A stretch of DNA of 36,669 nucleotides from a virus. The notes under the pieces are model-generated. The model worked only from the letters and a program-made list of their open reading frames with translations, did not search any database and was not told where the DNA came from. Both the position numbers and the translations under genes were made by a program. Each line of letters opens with the position of its first letter. Positions within the stretch are counted from its first letter, which is position 1. The stretch covers positions 1 through 36,669 of the IMG/VR virus record IMGVR_UViG_3300020438_000115; one strand, written 5' to 3'. Shown here in pieces: positions 1 to 5,651 of this stretch.

Positions 1-3
1 ACC

Positions 4-231
4 ATGCAAGTTCAATCACTCGGCGCAAACAAAACTCAAGTTGACCTGGCAGACGGTACGTCGGTATTCTTCTCATACAAGACCCCTGTCGCTGCTCTGG
101 TGCCTGGTAAGGGATGGATACGCAGCAGCACCCGCTACAGTGTCACCACAACGAAGCACGTCAATCAGTGGATCCAATCAACAGCAACCGAAGTGGATCA
201 ATGGGACATCGATCAACTGGTTGCATTCTAA
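4..231 (+). CDS. Small conserved-type phage protein, 75 aa, unknown function
   Basis: A complete 75-residue frame begins at the ATG three bases into the window, so its upstream control region is missing. The protein has a short beta-rich look, with DLADGTSVFFSYKTPVAALV followed by GKGWIRSSTRYSVTTTKHVN. That pattern (a disulfide-free small fold with an FFSY-TPVAA core and a STRYS-TTTKHxNQW tail) resembles small proteins I recall from T4-like cyanophages, possibly the family called DUF8033; I am not certain of the name. No catalytic motif is visible. It is the first of three short genes separated by look-alike intergenic cassettes, which suggests early expression. Codon use favours C- and G-ending codons and CGC for arginine, unlike the AGA-rich virion genes downstream. 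An overlapping frame at 41-274 is rejected because this one has the recognisable protein. Confidence 0.7.
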   Translation: MQVQSLGANKTQVDLADGTSVFFSYKTPVAALVPGKGWIRSSTRYSVTTTKHVNQWIQSTATEVDQWDIDQLVAF

Positions 232-234
232 AAC

Positions 235-300
235 AATTGTAAAGGGATCGCGATTCGGTCCCTTCACCCTGTAGAATTAACTCAGTTGGAACCCCACACA
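235..300 (+). promoter_or_regulatory. Hairpin plus sigma70-like promoter cassette, copy 1
   Basis: A hairpin with arms AAGGGATCG and CGGTCCCTT (one G-U pair, loop CGATT) lies at 242-264. It is followed by a -10-like TAGAAT at 272-277 and then exactly 23 bases to the ATG at 301. GCGATT at 250-255 sits 16 bases upstream of the -10 box, where a -35 element would be, although it is a poor -35 match. There is no U-tract after the hairpin, so it is not a standard intrinsic terminator. The leader has no Shine-Dalgarno sequence and is A/C-rich. The same layout recurs at 524-585. Confidence 0.5.
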
Positions 301-513
301 ATGGATCATCTAAACTACGCATCCCATCACGGCGATCTTATCCCCCGTCAGGGTCTTGCATACTGTGAGGATGACAATACGTTTCAACCTTACACCTACC
401 ACGTCAACGCTTGGGCGTGCATGTTGTCTGATGCTCCAAAGGCAAACCCCGAACCCGGCAACCCTACCAAGTACCACACATGGGAGGAACTAGCGGAAGC
501 GATGTTCGGTTGA
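301..513 (+). CDS. Small hypothetical protein, 70 aa
   Basis: This frame encodes 70 residues starting MDHLNYASHHGDLIPRQG. I chose the ATG at 301 over an in-frame TTG at 286. The ATG lies 23 bases after a TAGAAT -10 box, the same spacing seen at the next gene, and the TTG would fall at about the expected transcription start. The protein is rich in His, Pro, Asn and Tyr and ends in a predicted helix (WEELAEAMFG). Two cysteines are present but no metal-site pattern or known domain. I do not recognise the family. It is probably an early gene, given its promoter cassette and its position among other short genes. Codon use is GC-leaning like its neighbours. Confidence 0.6.
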   Translation: MDHLNYASHHGDLIPRQGLAYCEDDNTFQPYTYHVNAWACMLSDAPKANPEPGNPTKYHTWEELAEAMFG

Positions 514-523
514 ATAACTGGCA

Positions 524-585
524 CAAGGGAGATAGCGATTCTCCCTTCTGATCCTGTACAATAAACACAAGCAAACAAACCAACC
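524..585 (+). promoter_or_regulatory. Hairpin plus sigma70-like promoter cassette, copy 2
   Basis: A perfect 8-bp stem, AAGGGAGA with TCTCCCTT around the loop TAGCGAT, spans 525-547. A -10-like TACAAT follows at 557-562, then exactly 23 bases to the ATG at 586. GCGATT (535-540) again sits 16 bases before the -10 box, as in copy 1. The leader is made almost entirely of A and C and lacks a ribosome binding site. Both the element order and the spacings match copy 1 while the surrounding bases differ, which argues for a functional module. Confidence 0.55.
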
Positions 586-885
586 ATGTTCACCTCAATC
601 ACACGTCGTCAGTCCTTTGGTGCCACGTATCAGTGGGCGATCCTTTCAGTCCTTCCTATGGATGACGGCGACGATGGTATGGCACAGAACGGTATGCGCC
701 CCACTGATATCAACGCCGCTCTGGGTCTTCCTAATGAAGCACGCACGGGTCTATCAATGCTGCTTAAGGTGATGGCAGCACAGGGACTGATCAAGCGTCA
801 CGAATTGGGTAAGCGTTGGGTAGAGTACACCCGCCTTGTGCCACTACGCAAACGGGAACACGTAGCACGATTCCTTCGTGGGTGA
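586..885 (+). CDS. Small winged-helix-like DNA-binding protein, 99 aa
   Basis: The 99-residue product looks like a winged helix-turn-helix protein. Residues 38-48 (MRPTDINAALG) resemble the first helix of the HTH, residues 51-70 (a GLSMLLKVMAAQGLIKR stretch) the recognition helix, and 72-83 (HELGKRWVEYTR) the beta wing, as in MarR- or ArsR-like folds. A Lys/Arg-rich C-terminus (LRKREHVARFLRG) could add DNA contacts. There are no cysteine or histidine sensor motifs, so an effector-free regulator is likely. It is transcribed from its own hairpin-promoter cassette and probably expressed early, which suits a role in redirecting host or phage transcription. The fold assignment is by pattern only. 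A winged-helix adaptor that binds host RNA polymerase rather than DNA is also possible. Confidence 0.6.
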   Translation: MFTSITRRQSFGATYQWAILSVLPMDDGDDGMAQNGMRPTDINAALGLPNEARTGLSMLLKVMAAQGLIKRHELGKRWVEYTRLVPLRKREHVARFLRG

Positions 886-1054
886 GGGTTGACAGTCTTA
901 TGGGTTCGTGATAGGCAGTGCCCCCGTTGTGGGGGTCGCCGCCCGCCGCCGTGTATGCCCCCCCGTATATAAAACGCTAAGGTACCATTAATCTATAAAG
1001 TCTTGCTTTTGCCAGCTCTTTATAGAACTCTACACTTTTCTATATAAACCAAGA
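886..1054 (+). other. 169-bp non-coding region with GC-rich hairpin and inverted repeat
   Basis: This gap contains no credible gene. It holds a consensus -35-like TTGACA at 889-894 without a good -10 at normal spacing. A 5-bp GC hairpin lies at 921-935 (CCCCC, loop GTTGT, GGGGG), and a run of seven C at 958-964 could pair with the same GGGGG instead. A 9-bp inverted repeat follows, TCTATAAAG at 992-1000 with CTTTATAGA at 1018-1026. Just upstream of the next gene there is an AT-rich TATATAAA at 1041-1048. The sharp switch from very GC-rich (about 900-965) to AT-rich sequence is notable. Confidence 0.45.
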
Positions 1055-1249
1055 ATGGATATTGAAATGTCTGATATGAAAAAAAATCCCGGAGAAAATT
1101 TTACGACTGTAGAGATCGATCCAGTAACTGGTGAATATGTACTTCAAATACCTGAGTGGGTAGTATCCGAATTCGGGTGGTATGAGGGTACAGAAATCAA
1201 TATGGAAGTCGATGGAGATGCTATCGTGATTACCGAACTCAAAGATTGA
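1055..1249 (+). CDS. AbrB/SpoVT-like swapped-hairpin domain protein, 64 aa
   Basis: The C-terminal 45 residues fit the AbrB/MazE-type swapped-hairpin DNA-binding domain. A strand pattern GEYVLQIPEWVVSEFGW is followed by YEGTEINMEVDGDAIVIT, matching the family's G-x-hydrophobic-x-(I/L)P...lG...G-(D/T)-x-(I/L)...gd-x-(I/V)-(I/V) signature. Such proteins are dimeric regulators or antitoxins; no adjacent toxin gene is visible, so a lone phage regulator is the better guess. Other in-frame ATGs at 1067 and 1076 could be the true start, because the first residues are weakly conserved-looking and no strong ribosome binding site marks any of them. The upstream inverted repeat (992-1026) is a candidate autoregulatory operator. 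The stop codon overlaps the promoter of the next gene. Confidence 0.7.
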   Translation: MDIEMSDMKKNPGENFTTVEIDPVTGEYVLQIPEWVVSEFGWYEGTEINMEVDGDAIVITELKD

Positions 1250-1274
1250 CGTGCTCCTCATAATGGAGTATAAT
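1246..1274 (+). promoter_or_regulatory. Sigma70-type promoter for the glycosyltransferase-like gene
   Basis: TTGACG at 1246-1251 and a perfect TATAAT at 1269-1274 are separated by 17 bases, the optimal spacing for host housekeeping sigma factors. The -35 box overlaps the TGA stop (1247-1249) of the preceding gene. The next ATG is at 1314, leaving a leader of roughly 30 bases. This is the strongest host-type promoter in the window and implies early transcription. Confidence 0.75.
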
Positions 1275-1313
1275 TACACTTGAATGCATTCAACATTTTA
1301 ATTTGACATAATT

Positions 1314-2075
1314 ATGGCAAAAGGATTTACAGTAAAAGCAAAGTCACCTGTTGTTAAAAAAGAAGCAGAACCAGAATGGGACTATGCAAAAGCAAGAGAG
1401 ATGATCAAGGGAAAGACCGTTGTATTCTGTTTACCAGGTCGTGGTGTATCTTACACATATCTGAAGAACTTTGTACAACTATGTTTTGACCTTGTACAAT
1501 CTGGAGCAAGTATTCAGATTAGTCAAGACTATAGTTCTATGGTGAACTTTGCACGTTGCAAGTGTCTTGGTGCTAATGTATTGCGTGGACCAGATCAGAA
1601 ACCCTGGGATGGTAAGTTACAGTATGATTATCAGTTATGGATTGATAGTGATATTGTGTTTAACACTGAGAAGTTCTATCAGTTAGTATTGATCGATCAG
1701 AATATTGCAAGTGGTTGGTATTGTACCGAAGACGGTCAGACCACATCAGTTGCACATTGGATGGAAGAAGATGACTTCCGAAACAATGGTGGTGTTATGA
1801 ATCACGAAACACTGGAGACGATTGTAAAGCGTAAGAAACCATTTACTGTAGACTATGCAGGATTTGGTTGGTTGCTGATTAAGAATGGTGTTTTTGAGCA
1901 CGAGGAGATTAAGTATCCTTGGTTTGCACCGAAGATGCAGATCTTTGAATCTGGTGAAGTACAAGATATGTGTGGAGAGGATGTATCATTCTGTCTGGAT
2001 GCAAAGGAAGCAGGATTTGAGATATGGTGTGATCCTCGCGTCAGAGTTGGTCACGAAAAGACTCGCGTGATCTGA
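1314..2075 (+). CDS. GT-A-fold glycosyltransferase-like protein, 253 aa
   Basis: The protein resembles GT-A glycosyltransferases. An opening strand and loop (TVVFCLPGRGVSYTYL, residues 35-50) resembles the nucleotide-binding Rossmann start. YQLWIDSDIVF (106-116) carries the DSD metal and sugar-nucleotide motif at 111-113, YAGFGWLLIK (181-190) matches the acceptor loop, and GEDVSFCLDA (221-230) is a plausible catalytic-acid segment. A late histidine at 247 (VGHEK) often completes metal binding in this fold. It would transfer a sugar from a nucleotide-sugar to an unknown acceptor such as phage DNA, a virion protein or host envelope glycan. There is no signal peptide, so it should be cytoplasmic. 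It has its own sigma70-type promoter, implying early expression. The next gene follows after a single base. Confidence 0.72.
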   Translation: MAKGFTVKAKSPVVKKEAEPEWDYAKAREMIKGKTVVFCLPGRGVSYTYLKNFVQLCFDLVQSGASIQISQDYSSMVNFARCKCLGANVLRGPDQKPWDGKLQYDYQLWIDSDIVFNTEKFYQLVLIDQNIASGWYCTEDGQTTSVAHWMEEDDFRNNGGVMNHETLETIVKRKKPFTVDYAGFGWLLIKNGVFEHEEIKYPWFAPKMQIFESGEVQDMCGEDVSFCLDAKEAGFEIWCDPRVRVGHEKTRVI

Positions 2076-2076
2076 T

Positions 2077-2238
2077 ATGACACAGGAGTTTTATACAATT
2101 CTCCATAGGGGTCAAGTACTTGCAGAAGGCTTGACCGAAACTGAATACTTTGATAAACTTACAGACCTAGCAGAGGACTTCTACTCTACTGGGTCTCCGA
2201 ACCCCTCGGAACTTGATACTAAAATTACTAAAGGTTAA
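2077..2238 (+). CDS. Very small conserved-looking phage protein, 53 aa
   Basis: A 53-codon frame starts one base after the stop of the glycosyltransferase-like gene (TGA T ATG), so it is probably co-transcribed and translationally coupled. The product reads MTQEFYTILHRGQVLAEGLT and continues EYFDKLTDLAEDFYSTG, ending PNPSELDTKITKG. It is acidic, with a short beta hairpin followed by a helix. I recall similar short proteins with the LTE-x-(E/Q)-YFDK and DFYxTGSPNP pattern in T4-like cyanophages, with no function assigned. No catalytic residues are evident. It is too short to annotate confidently beyond being a real gene. Confidence 0.65.
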   Translation: MTQEFYTILHRGQVLAEGLTETEYFDKLTDLAEDFYSTGSPNPSELDTKITKG

Positions 2239-2240
2239 TT

Positions 2241-2390
2241 ATGGCACGCTCTAAAACTGGTCTTTCTGGCGAAACATTCGTTGAATCTAAACCGAAGAAA
2301 ACTCGTCAAGGGTCCGGAAAAAACACGAAGTACGCAGCGTCTTCTCGCAATAATGCAAAGAAAGTCTATCGCGGACAAGGTAGAGGTTAA
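2241..2390 (+). CDS. Tiny basic protein, 49 aa
   Basis: The frame encodes 49 residues, beginning MARSKTGLSGETFVESKPKK and ending in a GQGRG tail. It is strongly basic (many Lys, Arg) and predicted to be disordered, like small nucleic-acid-binding peptides. It starts two bases after the previous stop, so it belongs to the same transcript as the glycosyltransferase-like gene. A strong intrinsic terminator begins six bases after its stop codon, making it the last gene of that unit. I recall closely similar short proteins in cyanophages but know of no function. A ribosomal-protein-like or RNA-binding role is a guess based only on charge. Confidence 0.65.
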   Translation: MARSKTGLSGETFVESKPKKTRQGSGKNTKYAASSRNNAKKVYRGQGRG

Positions 2391-2396
2391 TACATT

Positions 2397-2420
2397 GAGG
2401 GGCATCGACCCCTCTTTTTT
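2397..2420 (+). terminator. Intrinsic (rho-independent) terminator
   Basis: GAGGGG (2397-2402), loop CATCGA, CCCCTC (2409-2414), then six T (2415-2420). The 6-bp perfect GC-rich stem followed directly by a U-tract is the textbook form. It separates the left-hand small-gene cluster from the late structural genes. Confidence 0.93.
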
Positions 2421-2428
2421 AATAAATA
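2421..2428 (+). promoter_or_regulatory. Possible T4-type late promoter variant (AATAAATA)
   Basis: AATAAATA lies immediately after the terminator and 20 bases before the ATG at 2449. It differs by one base from the T4 late consensus TATAAATA. The spacing to the start codon is similar to the exact-match late promoters elsewhere in the window (16 to 25 bases). Confidence 0.4.
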
Positions 2429-2448
2429 TTTAAAACCAGATTGATATA

Positions 2449-2976
2449 ATGAAAACATATAATCAATTCTATACTGAAGCAAATATTATACTTACAGAAA
2501 ATGCTGCTACTGCAGGTACTCTTACTAAACCACGTACTGGTAATGCACTGACTAGATTAAGAGATAGAGTTGGACAAGCATTATCTCCGGTGACTCGTCC
2601 CGTTAATAGGATTATGACTAGAGTTCAACCTTTTAAGAATCTTCAACGTGCCGCCAACGTTCCTGCACTAGTCAGTAAGGATACAAATCTGTTGCAAAAA
2701 GGAAAAGCAGCACTTGGTATAGTTGCACCATATGCCACGATGACTGGTGACGCAATACTTAATCAAGCTAAGTCAGGTTCAGCACTTGATCAATTATCTA
2801 AGTCAGGATCTAAGAATGTTCAAATACCAGTTCCTGGTACTAGTTTAACGATTGGACAGAATTCAGAGACTGATATCGGTAGAAGAACTGGCAACGCAAT
2901 TAGTAGAGGATTAAAAGGACTTGCAAGTAGGATTCAACAATATGGTAATAATCCTAACATTAAACGCGGATACTAA
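2449..2976 (+). CDS. Putative capsid-targeted internal (ejected) protein, 175 aa
   Basis: The N-terminus MKTYNQFYTEANIILTE closely resembles the capsid-targeting sequence of T4 internal proteins (MKTYQEFIAEA...), which directs proteins into the prohead core. T4's gp21 protease then removes it after an (L/I)xE site. Here LTE at residues 15-17 fits that site, giving a predicted mature product of 158 residues starting NAATAG. By my count the mature part has 23 Lys/Arg against 6 Asp/Glu, as expected for a DNA-associated internal protein. It has no catalytic motif and is Gly/Ser/Asn-rich with a short hydrophobic stretch (LGIVAPYATM). Its position after a terminator and near a late-promoter-like box suits late expression. 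The CTS match is visible; packaging and ejection are inferred. Confidence 0.62.
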   Translation: MKTYNQFYTEANIILTENAATAGTLTKPRTGNALTRLRDRVGQALSPVTRPVNRIMTRVQPFKNLQRAANVPALVSKDTNLLQKGKAALGIVAPYATMTGDAILNQAKSGSALDQLSKSGSKNVQIPVPGTSLTIGQNSETDIGRRTGNAISRGLKGLASRIQQYGNNPNIKRGY

Positions 2977-2984
2977 AATAAATA
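2977..2984 (+). promoter_or_regulatory. Possible late promoter variant (AATAAATA)
   Basis: AATAAATA directly follows the TAA stop of the preceding gene (2974-2976), 51 bases upstream of the next ATG. It is one mismatch from the T4 late consensus. In AT-rich sequence such matches can occur by chance, and the distance is longer than for the exact-match promoters. Confidence 0.3.
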
Positions 2985-3035
2985 CCAATAAGGGATAGTA
3001 ACCCCTCTAAAAGTTCTTCTATATTAGGAGATAAA

Positions 3036-3302
3036 ATGGGCAATTCACCTGTCGATAGAAGTTCCAACTACATGAAAGAGATGTGGGGAACCACAAGACT
3101 CGTTACTGACTACTACCAAAATGAAACAATGAACGATTTTCTCGACAATCTAGCTAATGATCAGCATCAGAAGATGCTTCGTGAGATTGCTAATGATGAT
3201 ATGACTCCTAAAAAGCATGATTCTAAGAAGCAAACTGAACTATATGAAAAAATTCGTGATGATAATGGTACAGAATCTACTTATGGTCAGATTTCTGAGT
3301 AG
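3036..3302 (+). CDS. Small hypothetical protein, 88 aa
   Basis: A good ribosome binding site (AGGAG at 3026-3030, 5 bases before the ATG) fixes the start. The 88-residue product opens MGNSPVDRSSNYMKEMWGTT and continues with an acidic, helix-prone region (ETMNDFLDNLANDQHQKMLREI) and a charged tail rich in Asp, Lys and Glu. There is no signal peptide, transmembrane segment or cysteine. I do not recognise the family. Lying between the capsid-targeted protein and the gp25 promoter, it may be a late gene, perhaps a minor virion or assembly protein, but nothing in the sequence shows this. Confidence 0.6.
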   Translation: MGNSPVDRSSNYMKEMWGTTRLVTDYYQNETMNDFLDNLANDQHQKMLREIANDDMTPKKHDSKKQTELYEKIRDDNGTESTYGQISE

Positions 3303-3306
3303 AAGG

Positions 3307-3314
3307 TATAAATA
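3307..3314 (+). promoter_or_regulatory. T4-type late promoter (TATAAATA)
   Basis: An exact match to the T4 late -10 consensus TATAAATA, 24 bases upstream of the gp25 ATG. T4-like phages recognise this box with the gp55 sigma factor and gp33 co-activator. It should drive gp25, gp6 and the giant protein, which follow without another good match until 18506. Confidence 0.75.
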
Positions 3315-3338
3315 AATTCAGAAAAATCTATCATTTCA

Positions 3339-3740
3339 ATGCCTAGTAAGAGGGTTTCAAGAGCATTCAAGGATATTAGTTTATCATTTGATCCACATCC
3401 TGTGACGAAAGACCTTCCTGTCTTGATTAATGAGCGTGCTGTTTCACGCTCAGTTCGTAATTTGGTTGAAACAATACCGACAGAACGATTTTTTAACTCT
3501 GATCTAGGGTCTGACATTCGCAGAAGTCTCTTTGAGTTCGTTGATGTCGGTACTGCACGTATTATTCAGGACCAAATTACCGATACAATTCAATTTTATG
3601 AGGATAGAGTTGAAAATATACAAGTTGAAGTCGATCCAAGACCTGATGATAATAGTTTTGATATCAATGTATTCTTTGACATTGTAGGTCAAGATTTTCC
3701 ACCCCAAGCATTTTCATTCATATTAGAGGCAACACGATAA
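3339..3740 (+). CDS. gp25: Baseplate wedge protein gp25
   Basis: The 133-residue product matches T4 gp25 in length (132) and family pattern (GPW/gp25 lysozyme-like fold). The N-terminal segment has DLPVLINERAVSRSVRNLV, the conserved core has FFNSDLGSDIRRSLFE at residues 51-66, and a beta-rich C-terminal half ends in FSFILEATR. gp25 sits in the inner baseplate at the base of the tail tube and provides the first interactions for sheath assembly. It begins 24 bases after an exact late promoter and precedes gp6, its direct partner in the T4 wedge. No sign of truncation. I am confident in the identity from length, motif and neighbours together. Confidence 0.92.
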   Translation: MPSKRVSRAFKDISLSFDPHPVTKDLPVLINERAVSRSVRNLVETIPTERFFNSDLGSDIRRSLFEFVDVGTARIIQDQITDTIQFYEDRVENIQVEVDPRPDDNSFDINVFFDIVGQDFPPQAFSFILEATR

Positions 3741-3743
3741 GAT

Positions 3744-5648
3744 ATGCCTTTCACACAGTTTACTAATCTAGATTTCGATCAAATTAAGGTTCAGATCAAA
3801 GATTATCTCCGTGCAAATTCAAATTTCACAGATTTTGACTTTGAAGGATCTAATTTTTCGGTCCTGATCGATACTCTTGCGTACAATACCTATATTAGTG
3901 CGTTTAATGCGAACTTAGTTGTAAATGAATCCTTCCTGGATGGAGCAACAGTTCGTGAAAACGTGGTTTCACTGGCAAGAAACATTGGTTATATACCTCG
4001 CTCCAAAAGCGCCGCTAAGGCACACGTAACATTCAGTGTACCTACGACTACCACTAGTGATTTTATCACGCTTGAAGCAGGTTTAGTGTGCCTTGGGAGG
4101 CAAGATAACACTTCGTATCGCTTCTCTACACCACAAGATATCACTGCTTCCGTCATAAACGGGGTAGCGCAATTTGGAACTGCAGAAAAACCCATTGAAA
4201 TCTGTCAAGGTTCATATTTAACAAGACAATTCTTAGTTAATACCTCTGTTGATCAACGATTTATCCTTGACAATCCAAATATTGACACATCCACGATCAC
4301 TGTTTTTGTAAAAGGCATCAATGATACTGGTTTAGGCATAGAATATAAGAAAGTTGACAATATTTTAAATATTGATAAGACATCTGAGATATTCTTATTG
4401 CAAGAAGTGCAAGATGAGCACTATGAACTCTTGTTTGGTGACGGATATTTTGGAAAAGAGGTAGAAAACAACGCAGTTATTAGTGTTAGGTACATTGTTA
4501 CCGATGGTGAAAGTGGAAATGGTCCTTCCGTCTTTGATTTTCAAGGAAATTTTGTAGATCAGTCAAATGTTAGGGTAATTCCTACTGCATCTGTACCCGT
4601 AACCACCGTCCAGAAGGCGCAAAACGGCGGTGAAATTGAAAATGTGTCCTCTATCAAGTATTTTGCTCCAAGACTCTACTCAGCACAATATAGAGCGGTT
4701 ACATCAAGGGACTATGAGGCGATTATTCAGTCAATTTATCCAAATACAGACTCTGTTGCAGTAGTTGGTGGCGAAGAATTGACTCCACCTCAGTTTGGAA
4801 CTGTTCAAATCAGCATCAAACCAAAAAATGGCACTTATGTCTCCGATTTTGACAAGCAAAACATACTCAATAAGTTAAAACAGTACTCAATTGCAGGTAT
4901 TAACCAAAAGATCATTGATCTTAAGGTACTTTACGTTGAACTTGAGTCAAATGTTTACTACAACTCGGCACAAGTATCCAATACTGACGACTTGAGAACA
5001 AATATTATTGATAGTTTGACAAAATACTCCAAAGATATTGATATGAACCGCTTTGGTGGTCGTTTTAAGTATAGTAAGATACTTCAATTGATTGATCGTG
5101 TTGATAATGCAATTACTTCTAATATCACTAAGGTTAAAATTAGAAGAGATATAAAGGTATTGATTGGTCAATTTGCACAATATGAGATTTGCTTTGGTAA
5201 TAGGTTCAATGTAAAACCAAATGGACTCAATATTAAATCTACTGGATTTAAACTCTCTGGAGAAAGTTCAGTTGTATATTTCACAGACGTTCCAAACGCA
5301 GACTTGATGAAAGGAGTTATTTCAGTAGTCAAAGTCAACTCTAACGGTGAAAAAGTTATTGTTGCAAGAGATGCGGGCATTGTTGATTACATGAAAGGAG
5401 AAGTTATTCTCAATACCTTAAATATCGTGGAAACTGATAGACCAAACAATATTATTGAGATTCAAGCGTACCCAGAATCTAATGATGTTGTTGGTCTAAA
5501 AGATTTATATCTTTCTTTTAGCATTTCAAATAGCGAGATAAATATGATTAAAGATGTTATCGCTTCTGGCGAAGACATTTCTGGGGTATCTTTCACAAGA
5601 GATTACTATACTTCAAGTTATTCAAACGGAGATCTAGAGAGGAAATAA
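3744..5648 (+). CDS. gp6: Baseplate wedge protein gp6
   Basis: At 634 residues it is close to T4 gp6 (660). The N-terminus (FTQFTNLDFDQIKVQIKDYL, then NFTDFDFEGSNFSVLIDTLA) and the stretch YNTYISAFNANLVVNESFLD with TVRENVVSLARNIGYIPRS are characteristic of gp6 in T4-like phages and of the related baseplate-J family. A second conserved core lies in LYSAQYRAVTSRDYEAII (about residue 312 on). gp6 forms the inner baseplate ring as a dimer and holds gp25 and gp7. The start codon is three bases after the gp25 stop, and a purine-rich site precedes the next gene. This gene is part of the 3307 late transcript. No internal break or insertion is obvious. Confidence 0.93.
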   Translation: MPFTQFTNLDFDQIKVQIKDYLRANSNFTDFDFEGSNFSVLIDTLAYNTYISAFNANLVVNESFLDGATVRENVVSLARNIGYIPRSKSAAKAHVTFSVPTTTTSDFITLEAGLVCLGRQDNTSYRFSTPQDITASVINGVAQFGTAEKPIEICQGSYLTRQFLVNTSVDQRFILDNPNIDTSTITVFVKGINDTGLGIEYKKVDNILNIDKTSEIFLLQEVQDEHYELLFGDGYFGKEVENNAVISVRYIVTDGESGNGPSVFDFQGNFVDQSNVRVIPTASVPVTTVQKAQNGGEIENVSSIKYFAPRLYSAQYRAVTSRDYEAIIQSIYPNTDSVAVVGGEELTPPQFGTVQISIKPKNGTYVSDFDKQNILNKLKQYSIAGINQKIIDLKVLYVELESNVYYNSAQVSNTDDLRTNIIDSLTKYSKDIDMNRFGGRFKYSKILQLIDRVDNAITSNITKVKIRRDIKVLIGQFAQYEICFGNRFNVKPNGLNIKSTGFKLSGESSVVYFTDVPNADLMKGVISVVKVNSNGEKVIVARDAGIVDYMKGEVILNTLNIVETDRPNNIIEIQAYPESNDVVGLKDLYLSFSISNSEINMIKDVIASGEDISGVSFTRDYYTSSYSNGDLERK

Positions 5649-5651
5649 AAT

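Noticed and set aside
242-264. Hairpin as a standard intrinsic terminator
   Set aside because: There is no T-tract after the stem; the same is true of the 525-547 hairpin. Termination or processing remains possible but is not shown by sequence.
41-274. Frame overlapping the first gene
   Set aside because: It overlaps the better 4-231 frame, has no recognisable protein features and runs through the hairpin of cassette copy 1.
286-300. TTG start for the second small gene
   Set aside because: It falls at the expected transcription start, and the ATG at 301 has the same 23-base spacing from the -10 box as the next gene.
992-1026. tRNA or tRNA remnant
   Set aside because: The inverted repeat could be taken for an acceptor stem, but the length is too short and there is no T-loop or anticodon arm.
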